From SIG672 sp045535095 (GTDB lineage Bacteria > Bacillota > Clostridia > Oscillospirales > CAG-272), in contig JAZSKY010000071.1 of the NCBI GenBank assembly GCA_045535095.1, positions 1 through 64,000 on the forward strand: 64,000 nt of DNA, given 5' to 3'. Within the stretch, counting starts at the first letter, position 1; each line of letters begins with the position of its first letter. Below are positions 1 through 7,338 of this stretch, piece after piece. Below the pieces are notes generated by a model. The model saw only the letters and a program-made list of their open reading frames with translations, was not told the origin of the DNA and made no database searches. A program made the position numbers and the translations under genes.

Positions 1-54
<54 letters not shown>

Positions 55-82
55 ATATATATTTCCTTAGCGGAACAGTCCT

Positions 83-111
83 ATTATAGCACGTGACTTC
101 TGATTTGTCAA
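83..111 (-). promoter_or_regulatory. sigma-A promoter for the initiator tRNA
   Basis: Minus-strand TTGACA, 17-base spacer, TATAAT. The -10 ends about 29 bases before the first tRNA base, so it should drive tRNA-fMet. It lies just beyond the comF stop, so it could also collect read-through from the metK-recD2-comF unit. Confidence 0.85.
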
Positions 112-147
112 GTCTTTTTTGAAAAAATATCGTTTTTTTATCCTATT

Positions 148-870
148 TTATCTTCTTTTTACCGTCTTTGCGAAGGTGAGCGCGTAGATTTCGTCCGCGC
201 CTGCGTCCTTCAGGAGTGACGCGCAGGTCGAAAGAGACGCTCCGCTTGTGACAACGTCGTCAACGAGAATTACAGTTTTGCCCTTTATCTTATCGTGCGC
301 ATTCTCCTTTAAAAGATAAGACTCCCTTGCGTTAGACTCGCGTCCCGTGACGTCGAGCTTTTTCTGCTGAACGCTTCCCTTTTTACTAAGAAGATCAAGC
401 GACATCGCTCCAAGCTCGTCCGCTATCATTTTGGCAAGTATCTCGGACTGATCGTGTCCGACGCTTCTCTTTCTTCTTTTCGATCTCGGCACGAATGTAA
501 CTACTATGTCGCCCAGAGAGGCGATCTCCGAATAGAGTACGCCGACCATTTTATGCGCCATAAACTCAAAGAGCTTTTCGTCCCTTATATCCTTCGCGGA
601 CAGAACGAGGCTGTCTGTGACGCTATCTGCCGATGTGTATGCGGACACGCTGAGAAGTCTTTTTACCGTCCTCTTACAGTTATCGTGAATGCAGGTACAC
701 TCGGACACCTTTTTATGGCAGATCTTACAGTACGCGTTTATCTCGCTCTCCCATTTTTCGGCGCAGTTATCGCACAAAACGCGCTCGTCATAGTACGGAA
801 GTATCTCGCGACACGCAGAGCATCTCGGCGGAAAAAGAAGGGCTGAAACGGTTTTTATTATCCTCTTCAT
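148..870 (-). CDS. comF: ComF family protein (amidophosphoribosyltransferase-like)
   Basis: This 240-residue ComF/GntX-type protein has N-terminal zinc-ribbon cysteine pairs (C17/C20, C33/C36, and C48/C51) followed by a phosphoribosyltransferase fold. The PRPP-binding motif VILVDDVVTSGAS lies near residues 200-212. In Firmicutes, ComF acts at the inner face of the membrane in single-stranded DNA uptake during transformation, though many homologues sit in non-competent species. The ATG overlaps the recD2 stop in an ATGA, so the two are translationally coupled. Pairing with a RecD2 helicase suggests a DNA-processing role. The family call is firm; participation in competence is inference because no other com genes are visible here. 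Confidence 0.92.
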   Translation of the reverse strand: MKRIIKTVSALLFPPRCSACREILPYYDERVLCDNCAEKWESEINAYCKICHKKVSECTCIHDNCKRTVKRLLSVSAYTSADSVTDSLVLSAKDIRDEKLFEFMAHKMVGVLYSEIASLGDIVVTFVPRSKRRKRSVGHDQSEILAKMIADELGAMSLDLLSKKGSVQQKKLDVTGRESNARESYLLKENAHDKIKGKTVILVDDVVTSGASLSTCASLLKDAGADEIYALTFAKTVKRR

Positions 871-3092
871 AGATCCTCTTCCATCGCCTCAAGAACGTAT
901 CTGAGGCCCGTATATCTCTTCGTGAGGCGCTTGTTTTCAACCATCATCTGCACGATATCCGAGCGTCCGACGATGATGACCATTCTCTGCGCACGCGTGA
1001 CTGCGGTATAGAGAAGGTTTCTCGTGAGCAGACGCGGAGAGTACATATAAGCAGGAATTATAACGACGGGATATTCGCTTCCCTGACTCTTATGTATCGT
1101 TATTGCGTAGGCGTGCTCGAGGTCGTCAAGCTCGTCATAGCCGTAGGTGGTGAGCTTTCCGTCGAAATCGACGTACATCTTCTCGTCCACGTTATCAATA
1201 GCCTTTATGACACCGATATCGCCGTTGAACATTCCCTCTCCGTCCTCGTTGCCGCGAGTCCACGGAATGGAATAGTTATTTCGTATCTGCATTACCTTAT
1301 CGCCCTCGCGGAAGGTAACATCGCGCACCTTCTTCTCTTTTTTGTCCTTTGACGGCGGATTTTGCGCGTTACGGAGTATCTGATTCAGCACCTCCGTGCC
1401 TGCCACACCCTTACGCGAAGGGGTGATTATCTGCACCTCGGAGAGAATGTCCTTTCCGTAGGTCTTTGGGAGTCTGTGCATACAGAGATCGGACACGGTT
1501 TGCGCTATCTGTGACTCGTCGGGACGGGAAATGAAGAAAAAGTCTCCCTTTTTATCGTCCAGAACGGGAAGGTCGCCGTCATTTATCGCGTGCGCGTTAG
1601 TGACGATTCTACTCTCCCTCGCCTGTCTGTATATTTCGGTAAGTCTGACCGACGGGAAAACGTCGCTCTCCAGAAGGTCACAAAGCACGTTACCCGCTCC
1701 GACAGAGGGTAGCTGATCGGCGTCACCGATAAGGATAAATCTCGATCCGGGCTTGACCGCTTTAAGCAGAGACGCCATAAGCTGGGTGTCAACCATCGAC
1801 GCCTCGTCGATAATTATGACCTTTTCGTCGAGAAGATTATTCTCGTTTCTTCGAAATCTCGGCTTATCGTCGGAGGTGAACTCCATTTCAAGGAGTCTGT
1901 GTATGGTCTTTGCCTCCATCTGCGTTGTCTCGGACATTCTCTTTGCCGCGCGGCCTGTGGGTGCGGCGAGAGCAACGCTGATACCCATCTTATCAAAGAT
2001 ACGTATTACCGCCTTTATGATCGTGGTCTTACCCGTACCGGGTCCACCCGTCAGCAGCATTACGCCGCTCGAAATTGCCTCAACTATCGCCTTTTTTTGA
2101 AGAGACTCGTACTCTATCATTTCCTCCTCTTCTACCATATCGACAAGGCCCTTTGCGTCCTCTATAAGCACGCTCGGTCTTATTTTACTAAGCAGAAGAA
2201 GCTTTTGAGCGATATATCTTTCGGACTCATAATAGTCCTTTAAATAGACACATTCCTGATCGAAATATCTCGTTATGACCGTTTTGCCCTCGGAGGTCAG
2301 GGTATCTATTGCCTCTACTACCGCGTCTGCGTCACAGCTTATCATAGATGCAACGTGCTCGGCAAGGCGCTTTTTCGGAATGAAGGCGTGTCCGTTTCCG
2401 ATAGCGTTCGAGGAGAGCGCGTAGGTCACGCACGACTTTATTCTATACGGAGAATTCTCGGCAACTCCAAGCGATTTTGCAAATTCGTCCGCGCGCTCGA
2501 AGCCGATTCCGTATATCTCGTCGCAAAGGAGATAGGGGTTTTGCTTTATTATATCGACAGCGCCCGATCCCCACTTTTTAAATATCTTCATTACGGTCGC
2601 AGGGCCGAAATATTCGCGGCAGAAGAGCATCAGTCCTCTCATTCCGAACTGATTTTTGAAAGCTTCGCTTATTTCATTCGCCTTTTTCGGCTTGATTCCG
2701 GGAATATCGCAGAGCAGATGAGGCGCGTTTTCGATAACGTCAAGCGTCTCGCCGCCAAACATAGCAACTATCTTCTCCGCCGTCTTTTTGCCTATTCCCT
2801 TTACAACGCCCGACGCGAGATATTTTATCATCGCCGCGCCCGTTGCGGGAAGCTGCTTTTCGTAATAGACTACCCGAAACTGCTTTCCGTAGCTCGGATG
2901 TGTCTCCCATTTTCCCTGCGCGCGGATCATTTCGCCCTCCTGCGTGCAAGGCATTATTCCGACTGCGGTGATAAGCTCCTCGTCGGTCTCAAGAAGGCAA
3001 ACAGTATAGCCGTTTTCCTTATTTTCATACATTACTGTCTCTACGCTTCCCTCGACTGTGAGAAGCTCTTTTTCGTCGAACAAAGATTCCAT
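867..3092 (-). CDS. recD2: RecD2-type ATP-dependent 5'-3' DNA helicase
   Basis: A 741-residue SF1B helicase of the RecD-like family found in bacteria without RecBC partners. The N-terminal third is the YrrC/RecD2 extension with helix-hairpin-helix-like segments (GVVKGIGKKTAEKI near residue 95, PGIKPKKANEI near 131). The helicase core follows, with Walker A GGPGTGKTT at 349-357, a DEAS box (motif II), and a C-terminal UvrD_C-2 segment containing AITIHKSQGSE. RecD2 unwinds DNA 5' to 3' and contributes to repair and replication-fork maintenance. The start has a strong GGAGGTGA site. It sits 21 bases after a 44-residue membrane-peptide gene and overlaps comF by 4 bases, giving the unit metK-peptide-recD2-comF. 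Confidence 0.95.
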   Translation of the reverse strand: MESLFDEKELLTVEGSVETVMYENKENGYTVCLLETDEELITAVGIMPCTQEGEMIRAQGKWETHPSYGKQFRVVYYEKQLPATGAAMIKYLASGVVKGIGKKTAEKIVAMFGGETLDVIENAPHLLCDIPGIKPKKANEISEAFKNQFGMRGLMLFCREYFGPATVMKIFKKWGSGAVDIIKQNPYLLCDEIYGIGFERADEFAKSLGVAENSPYRIKSCVTYALSSNAIGNGHAFIPKKRLAEHVASMISCDADAVVEAIDTLTSEGKTVITRYFDQECVYLKDYYESERYIAQKLLLLSKIRPSVLIEDAKGLVDMVEEEEMIEYESLQKKAIVEAISSGVMLLTGGPGTGKTTIIKAVIRIFDKMGISVALAAPTGRAAKRMSETTQMEAKTIHRLLEMEFTSDDKPRFRRNENNLLDEKVIIIDEASMVDTQLMASLLKAVKPGSRFILIGDADQLPSVGAGNVLCDLLESDVFPSVRLTEIYRQARESRIVTNAHAINDGDLPVLDDKKGDFFFISRPDESQIAQTVSDLCMHRLPKTYGKDILSEVQIITPSRKGVAGTEVLNQILRNAQNPPSKDKKEKKVRDVTFREGDKVMQIRNNYSIPWTRGNEDGEGMFNGDIGVIKAIDNVDEKMYVDFDGKLTTYGYDELDDLEHAYAITIHKSQGSEYPVVIIPAYMYSPRLLTRNLLYTAVTRAQRMVIIVGRSDIVQMMVENKRLTKRYTGLRYVLEAMEEDL

Positions 3093-3113
3093 ACCGTTTC
3101 ACCTCCTATAATT

Positions 3114-3248
3114 TTATTTTTTGTTTTTCCGATCTTCCCTGTCTCTTCTTACGTCGTGCCACGCTTTATTAAAAAGCAGTCTCTGCAAAATATAGAGCGC
3201 GAAAACGAGAAGGATCGCAAGAAATATCTCTATTATAAGTTGCAGCAT
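3114..3248 (-). CDS. 44-residue single-pass membrane peptide, unknown
   Basis: A short reading frame between metK and recD2 with an excellent ribosome-binding site (GAGGTGA, 6 bases before ATG). The product has one hydrophobic helix (about residues 2-25, LIIEIFLAILLVFALYILQ) followed by a strongly charged cytoplasmic-type tail rich in Arg, Lys and Asp (WHDVRRDREDRKNKK). It fits neatly between its neighbours: 47 bases after the metK stop and 21 bases before the recD2 start. This supports a real translated gene rather than chance. I do not recognise a family. It could be a small membrane-tethering or regulatory peptide; function unknown. Confidence 0.7.
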   Translation of the reverse strand: MLQLIIEIFLAILLVFALYILQRLLFNKAWHDVRRDREDRKNKK

Positions 3249-3295
3249 AGAAATTCACCTCGTAGTTCATTCTATGCCGCACCCTGTTTTTTTGA

Positions 3296-4474
3296 TTATC
3301 CTATAACCGCCGCTTTGATTTTATCGGCAACGTCGGTCTTTTCCCACGCTACGCCGAGATCCTCGCGTCCCATGTGACCGTATGCCGCAAGGGGTGCGTA
3401 GATAGGCTTACGAAGGTCAAATTTCTCGATAATTGCCGCAGGACGAAGGTCAACGATCTTTGATACTGCCTCGGAAATTGCCTCGTCAGAATACTCGGAC
3501 GTGCCGAATGTATCTATCATTACCGAAACCGGCTTTGCAACGCCGATCGCGTAAGCAAGCTGAACCTCGCACTTCTTTGCAAGTCCTGCCGCTACGATAT
3601 TCTTTGCAACGTATCTTGCAGCGTAAGCCGCGCTTCTATCAACCTTTGTCGGATCCTTACCCGAGAAAGCGCCGCCGCCGTGTCTGCCATATCCACCGTA
3701 GGTGTCAACGATGATCTTTCTTCCGGTAAGTCCGCTATCGCCCTGAGGTCCGCCGATAACGAAGCGTCCCGTGGGGTTTACGTATATCTTGGTCTCGCTA
3801 TCAAGAAGCTCTGCGGGAACGGTGGGGATTATTACCTCGTTTATAATATCCTCTCTGATCTTCTCCTGAGTTACCTCGGGATCGTGCTGGGAGGAGATAA
3901 CAACGGTGTCAACTCTTACGGGCTTATCGTCCTCATATTCGACCGTAACCTGTGTCTTTCCGTCAGGACGGAGATATGCGAGCTTTCCGCACTTACGCGC
4001 GTTTGTGAGCGCCTTTGCAAGCTTATGAGCGAGCGAAATGGGAAGAGGCATAAGCTCGGGAGTCTCGTCGGACGCATATCCGAACATCATTCCCTGGTCG
4101 CCTGCGCCAATATCGTACTTATCCTCGTCGCCGTTTTTAGCCTCGAGAGATTTATCAACTCCCTTTGCGATATCGGGCGACTGACTGTGTATTGCGCTGA
4201 TGACAGCACAGGTATCGCAGTCAAATCCGTACTTTGCTCTATCGTATCCGATCTCTCTTACCGCCTCGCGGATGATGTCGTCATACTTTACGACAGCGCT
4301 TGTGGTGATCTCTCCCATTACCGAAATTATGCCCGTAGTTGTGGTAGTTTCGCACGCAACACGCGCCATGGGATCCTGCGCCAGAATGGCGTCGAGTATC
4401 GAGTCGGAGATCTTATCGCAGATCTTATCGGGATGTCCCTCGGTTACAGATTCTGATGTAAAAAGTTTTTTCAT
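3296..4474 (-). CDS. metK: S-adenosylmethionine synthetase
   Basis: A 392-residue MetK of normal length. It makes S-adenosylmethionine from methionine and ATP, releasing phosphate and pyrophosphate, in the cytoplasm as a tetramer. Family signatures are present: GHPDKICD near residue 13, GAGDQGMMFGYA at 123-134, and GGGAFSGKDPTKVDRS starting at 266 (the phosphate-binding loop). The start has a GGAAGG site. It is first in the unit with a 44-residue membrane peptide, recD2 and comF, and is preceded by a SAM-I riboswitch with its own terminator, so its expression should fall when SAM is plentiful. Confidence 0.98.
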   Translation of the reverse strand: MKKLFTSESVTEGHPDKICDKISDSILDAILAQDPMARVACETTTTTGIISVMGEITTSAVVKYDDIIREAVREIGYDRAKYGFDCDTCAVISAIHSQSPDIAKGVDKSLEAKNGDEDKYDIGAGDQGMMFGYASDETPELMPLPISLAHKLAKALTNARKCGKLAYLRPDGKTQVTVEYEDDKPVRVDTVVISSQHDPEVTQEKIREDIINEVIIPTVPAELLDSETKIYVNPTGRFVIGGPQGDSGLTGRKIIVDTYGGYGRHGGGAFSGKDPTKVDRSAAYAARYVAKNIVAAGLAKKCEVQLAYAIGVAKPVSVMIDTFGTSEYSDEAISEAVSKIVDLRPAAIIEKFDLRKPIYAPLAAYGHMGREDLGVAWEKTDVADKIKAAVIG

Positions 4475-4510
4475 TTTTTAGCCTTCCTTTATTTTTCTTG
4501 TTTTGGAGGC

Positions 4511-4547
4511 AAACAAAAGAGCGTCAGTCAGTTTCCCGCAGACGCTC
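4511..4547 (-). terminator. SAM-riboswitch intrinsic terminator
   Basis: Minus-strand GAGCGTC...GACGCTC stem followed by TTTTGTTTG, lying between the SAM-I aptamer and metK. It is the expected off-state expression platform: ligand binding would free this hairpin and stop transcription before metK. Confidence 0.85.
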
Positions 4548-4561
4548 GCATTTATTTTGCT

Positions 4562-4652
4562 CTCATCTCTTAGGAATTGGCACCTTCCCGAAAAGGTCTC
4601 GGCAGGTTGCCGTAGGATCAACGGGCCTATCCCTCCCCTACTCTTGATGATC
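4562..4652 (-). promoter_or_regulatory. SAM-I riboswitch (S-box leader)
   Basis: The minus-strand leader carries the conserved S-box blocks in order: ATCAAGAG, GGAGGGATAGGCCC, a P3 stem, CGGCAACC, GGTGCCAATTCC, and closing GAGATGAGAG. The P1 arms TCATC/GATGA pair at the ends. This class binds S-adenosylmethionine and controls methionine/SAM genes by transcription attenuation. Here it lies between a consensus promoter and a terminator upstream of metK. Confidence 0.96.
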
Positions 4653-4669
4653 TATTAGATTCAAGTAGA

Positions 4670-4698
4670 ATTATAACACACAGAGTGTGCTATGTCAA
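4670..4698 (-). promoter_or_regulatory. sigma-A promoter of the SAM-riboswitch/metK unit
   Basis: Minus-strand TTGACA, 17-base spacer, TATAAT, about 20 bases upstream of the SAM-I aptamer. It would start transcription just before the riboswitch. Confidence 0.9.
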
Positions 4699-4727
4699 GT
4701 ATTTTGAAGCGGATTTTTTGATTTTTT

Positions 4728-5231
4728 TCAGGCAAAAACGCCAAACGCCGCGACCACTCCGTAGGACGCGAGAGTCATTATCACGCCTGCTATCATAACT
4801 CCGAAAAGGCAGGAAAGAACCGCCTTCCAGAACTTCATATCGATAGTTGCGGCAACGAGAGAGCCTGTCCACGCACCCGTTACGGGAAGCGGAATTGCAA
4901 CGAAAAGGCAAACTCCCCAGAACGAGTACTTTTCTATCTTATCGCGGTTTTTATCGGCTTTTTTAGTGAGCCAAAGGGCAAATTTTCTGAGAAATGCCAC
5001 GCGACAGGACGAGAGATACTCTATTATCTTTTTAATAAAAAGGAGAATAAACGGAACCGGAATCATATTTCCGATAACGGCAAGAATATAATTCTGCCAC
5101 CACGGAAGTCCGAGCGCCGCTCCAAGCGGTATTGCGCCTCTCAGCTCAATGATCGGGATCACCGAGCAAAGCATCACGCACAGCTCTTCTCCGAGAGTTT
5201 CAAGAAAAAACTGCTGTATGATCTCTTTCAT
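4728..5231 (-). CDS. small multidrug export-type membrane protein (PF06695-like)
   Basis: A 167-residue integral membrane protein matching the putative small multidrug export family (COG2426, DedA-like). The hallmark N-terminal segment has a re-entrant loop, IPIIELRGAIPLGAALGLP (about residues 25-44). Further membrane segments are around 47-67, 103-125 and 136-165. A basic cytoplasmic region (KKADKNRDKIEKY) lies between them. Family members are poorly characterised, and the export role is a database label rather than proven. It follows the ribU gene by 11 bases in the same direction, so it is probably co-transcribed and under the FMN riboswitch. Confidence 0.82.
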   Translation of the reverse strand: MKEIIQQFFLETLGEELCVMLCSVIPIIELRGAIPLGAALGLPWWQNYILAVIGNMIPVPFILLFIKKIIEYLSSCRVAFLRKFALWLTKKADKNRDKIEKYSFWGVCLFVAIPLPVTGAWTGSLVAATIDMKFWKAVLSCLFGVMIAGVIMTLASYGVVAAFGVFA

Positions 5232-5242
5232 AAAATCCTCTT

Positions 5243-5830
5243 TTAAAGGTGTAGTATTTTAGAGAGCCTCTTATAAAGAAGCAGTGCTATACCCGAGCAC
5301 AAAAGTCCCTTCACGATATTGAAAGGAACGACCGCGAAAAGCACGAAGGTTGCTTTATCGTGGATAAATCCCGTAACTGCCGCGCCTGCGGCGATTATCG
5401 AGTCAAGCGGCATAAACGCCGAATACATCGGGAGCATAATATAGTAGTTGATAAGTCCGCCTACAATAGCAAGCGAGACTATTCCGATCGCCATTCCGAC
5501 GAGCGCGCCCTTCAGCGATTTTCTGTACTTATAAACGAGCGCCGCAGGTACTGTGAGACAGCATCCCGTGACGAAATTGGCAAATTCGCCGACAAATCCC
5601 GTCGTCGTTCCGTTTATCAGAATGTTAAGGACGTTCTTGACAAACTCCATAATGAGCGCCGCGAGCGGTCCCATTGCAAAGCCGCCCATCATTATTACCG
5701 ACTCGCTGAGGTCGAGCTCGTAAAAGCTCGGCGCGATGAAAACTATCGGAAATTCAAAGAGCATAACGAGCACTGAAAGCGCCGAAAGGAGTCCTATTTT
5801 TACTATGTATCTTACCCTTGTGTTTTTCAT
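5243..5830 (-). CDS. ribU: ECF transporter S component, riboflavin (RibU/FmnP type)
   Basis: A 195-residue membrane protein with about six hydrophobic segments, the size and pattern of an energy-coupling-factor substrate-binding subunit. The N-terminal MKNTRVRYIVKIGLLSAL and the loop APSFYELDLSE resemble RibU. RibU binds riboflavin and works with the shared EcfA/A'/T module, which is not in this window. I chose the ATG at 5830 because AGGAGAAAG lies 6 bases upstream. A start 15 codons earlier would be possible but has no site. The FMN riboswitch in its leader directly supports the substrate. The downstream small export-type protein is 11 bases away. Confidence 0.93.
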   Translation of the reverse strand: MKNTRVRYIVKIGLLSALSVLVMLFEFPIVFIAPSFYELDLSESVIMMGGFAMGPLAALIMEFVKNVLNILINGTTTGFVGEFANFVTGCCLTVPAALVYKYRKSLKGALVGMAIGIVSLAIVGGLINYYIMLPMYSAFMPLDSIIAAGAAVTGFIHDKATFVLFAVVPFNIVKGLLCSGIALLLYKRLSKILHL

Positions 5831-5905
5831 TTTTCTTTCTCCTATATATAAAATATCGGAGAAAAGACAGTGCAATATTGCCGTAAATACGGGGAAATTA
5901 AAGTT

Positions 5906-6016
5906 CTATCTTTTCTCATCCGGCCTTTACCGTCGGTGCAGGAATTTCACCTGCTCGGCGCTTTTTAAGCGTTTGCGGACTCTACCGCCGGTGTGGAATT
6001 TCACCAATCTCTCAAA
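5906..6016 (-). promoter_or_regulatory. FMN riboswitch (RFN element)
   Basis: The minus-strand leader contains the conserved RFN blocks: GGTGAAATTCC, ACCGGCGGTAGAGTCCGC, an internal variable hairpin (AAGCGC region), GAGCAGGTGAAATTCCTGCACCGACGGTAAAG and CCGGATGAGAAAAGATA. It binds FMN and represses riboflavin synthesis or uptake genes. Between it and the ribU ATG are two short palindromes (CCGTATTTACGG and CAATATTG) without a U-tract. This suggests control of translation rather than termination, which is inference. Confidence 0.96.
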
Positions 6017-6034
6017 GTATAGTATATAAAAATT

Positions 6035-6060
6035 ACGGCGGGCGGTTACCCGCCCGCCGT
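6035..6060 (-). terminator. terminator of the str operon (after tuf)
   Basis: Minus-strand perfect 11-base stem ACGGCGGGCGG/CCGCCCGCCGT with a 4-base loop, followed by AATTTTTAT. It sits 26 bases beyond the tuf stop and directly before the FMN-riboswitch leader. Confidence 0.9.
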
Positions 6061-6085
6061 ATGCGTTCAAGTTATATTATTAAAC

Positions 6086-7291
6086 TTACGCGAGGATCTC
6101 AGCAACAACGCCCGATCCTACGGTTCTACCACCCTCACGGATAGCGAAACGGAGTCCCTTTTCGATAGCGATAGGAGTGATAAGCTCAACGCTCATATCA
6201 ACGTTATCGCCAGGACGGCACATTTCAACGCCGTCGGGAAGAGTGATGGTTCCGGTAACGTCGGTAGTTCTGAAATAGAACTGAGGTCTGTAACCAGCGA
6301 AGAAGGGCTTCTGACGTCCGCCTTCCTTCTCGGTAAGAACGTAAACCTGTCCAACGAACTTGGTGTGGGGCTGAACCGAACCGGGCTTACAGAGAACCTG
6401 TCCACGCTCGATCTCGTTCTTAGCTACGCCACGGAGAAGTGCACCGATGTTGTCACCAGCCTGAGCCTCGTCAACGATCTTGTGGAACATCTCAACACCG
6501 GTAACGGTGGTGGAAGCCTTCTCGTCGGAAAGACCAACGATTTCGCAAACGTCACCGATCTTAACGGTACCACGCTCTACTCTACCGGTAGCAACGGTAC
6601 CACGTCCCGAGATCGAGAATACGTCCTCGACGGGCATAAGGAAAGGAAGATCGGACATACGGTCGGGAGTAGGAATGAAGGAGTCAACTTCGTTCATGAG
6701 CTCAAGGATAGGAGCGTACTCGGGCGAGCTGAGGTCGGTAGAAGCCGACTCAAGAGCGTCACGAGCAGAACCGCGAACGATACGAGTATCGTCGCCGGGG
6801 ATGTCGGACTGCGAGAGAAGATCACGGATCTCCATGTCAACGAGGTCGAGAAGCTCATCGTCGTCAACGAGGTCGGTCTTGTTCATGAATACAACGATTG
6901 CAGGAACGCCAACCTGACCAGCGAGAAGAACGTGCTCTCTGGTCTGCTGAAGAGGACCGTCGGTACCTGCAACAACAAGGATAGCGCCGTCCATCTGAGC
7001 TGCACCGGTGATCATGTTTTTAACATAGTCAGCGTGTCCGGGGCAGTCAACGTGAGCGTAGTGACGAGCGTCGGTCTCGTACTCAACGTGACGGGTGTTA
7101 ATTGTGATTCCTCTTGCTCTCTCTTCGGGAGCGTTGTCGATCTGGTCGTATGCCATGAACTCGACAGTGCCGGTCTTAAGACCGAGGGTCTTGGTGATAG
7201 CCGCAGTAAGGGTGGTCTTACCATGGTCAACGTGACCGATAGTACCAATGTTTACGTGCGGTTTGGTGCGTTCAAACTTAGCTTTTGCCAT
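6086..7291 (-). CDS. tuf: elongation factor Tu
   Basis: A 401-residue EF-Tu of normal length. The GTP-binding motifs are intact: GHVDHGKT at 19-26, DCPGHADY, and NKTD. Domain II and III sequences run to the C-terminus (GGRTVGSGVVAEILA). It delivers aminoacyl-tRNA to the ribosome. AGGAGGT precedes the ATG. It is last of rpsL-rpsG-fusA-tuf and is followed by a strong terminator. Confidence 0.99.
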   Translation of the reverse strand: MAKAKFERTKPHVNIGTIGHVDHGKTTLTAAITKTLGLKTGTVEFMAYDQIDNAPEERARGITINTRHVEYETDARHYAHVDCPGHADYVKNMITGAAQMDGAILVVAGTDGPLQQTREHVLLAGQVGVPAIVVFMNKTDLVDDDELLDLVDMEIRDLLSQSDIPGDDTRIVRGSARDALESASTDLSSPEYAPILELMNEVDSFIPTPDRMSDLPFLMPVEDVFSISGRGTVATGRVERGTVKIGDVCEIVGLSDEKASTTVTGVEMFHKIVDEAQAGDNIGALLRGVAKNEIERGQVLCKPGSVQPHTKFVGQVYVLTEKEGGRQKPFFAGYRPQFYFRTTDVTGTITLPDGVEMCRPGDNVDMSVELITPIAIEKGLRFAIREGGRTVGSGVVAEILA

Positions 7292-7338
7292 TGTAAATTA
7301 CCTCCTGGATAATTATAATTTTTATTTTTATTTTTTAT

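Noticed and set aside
454..846. Plus-strand frame antisense to comF
   Set aside because: Shadow of comF; composition does not resemble a real protein and no start signal is present.
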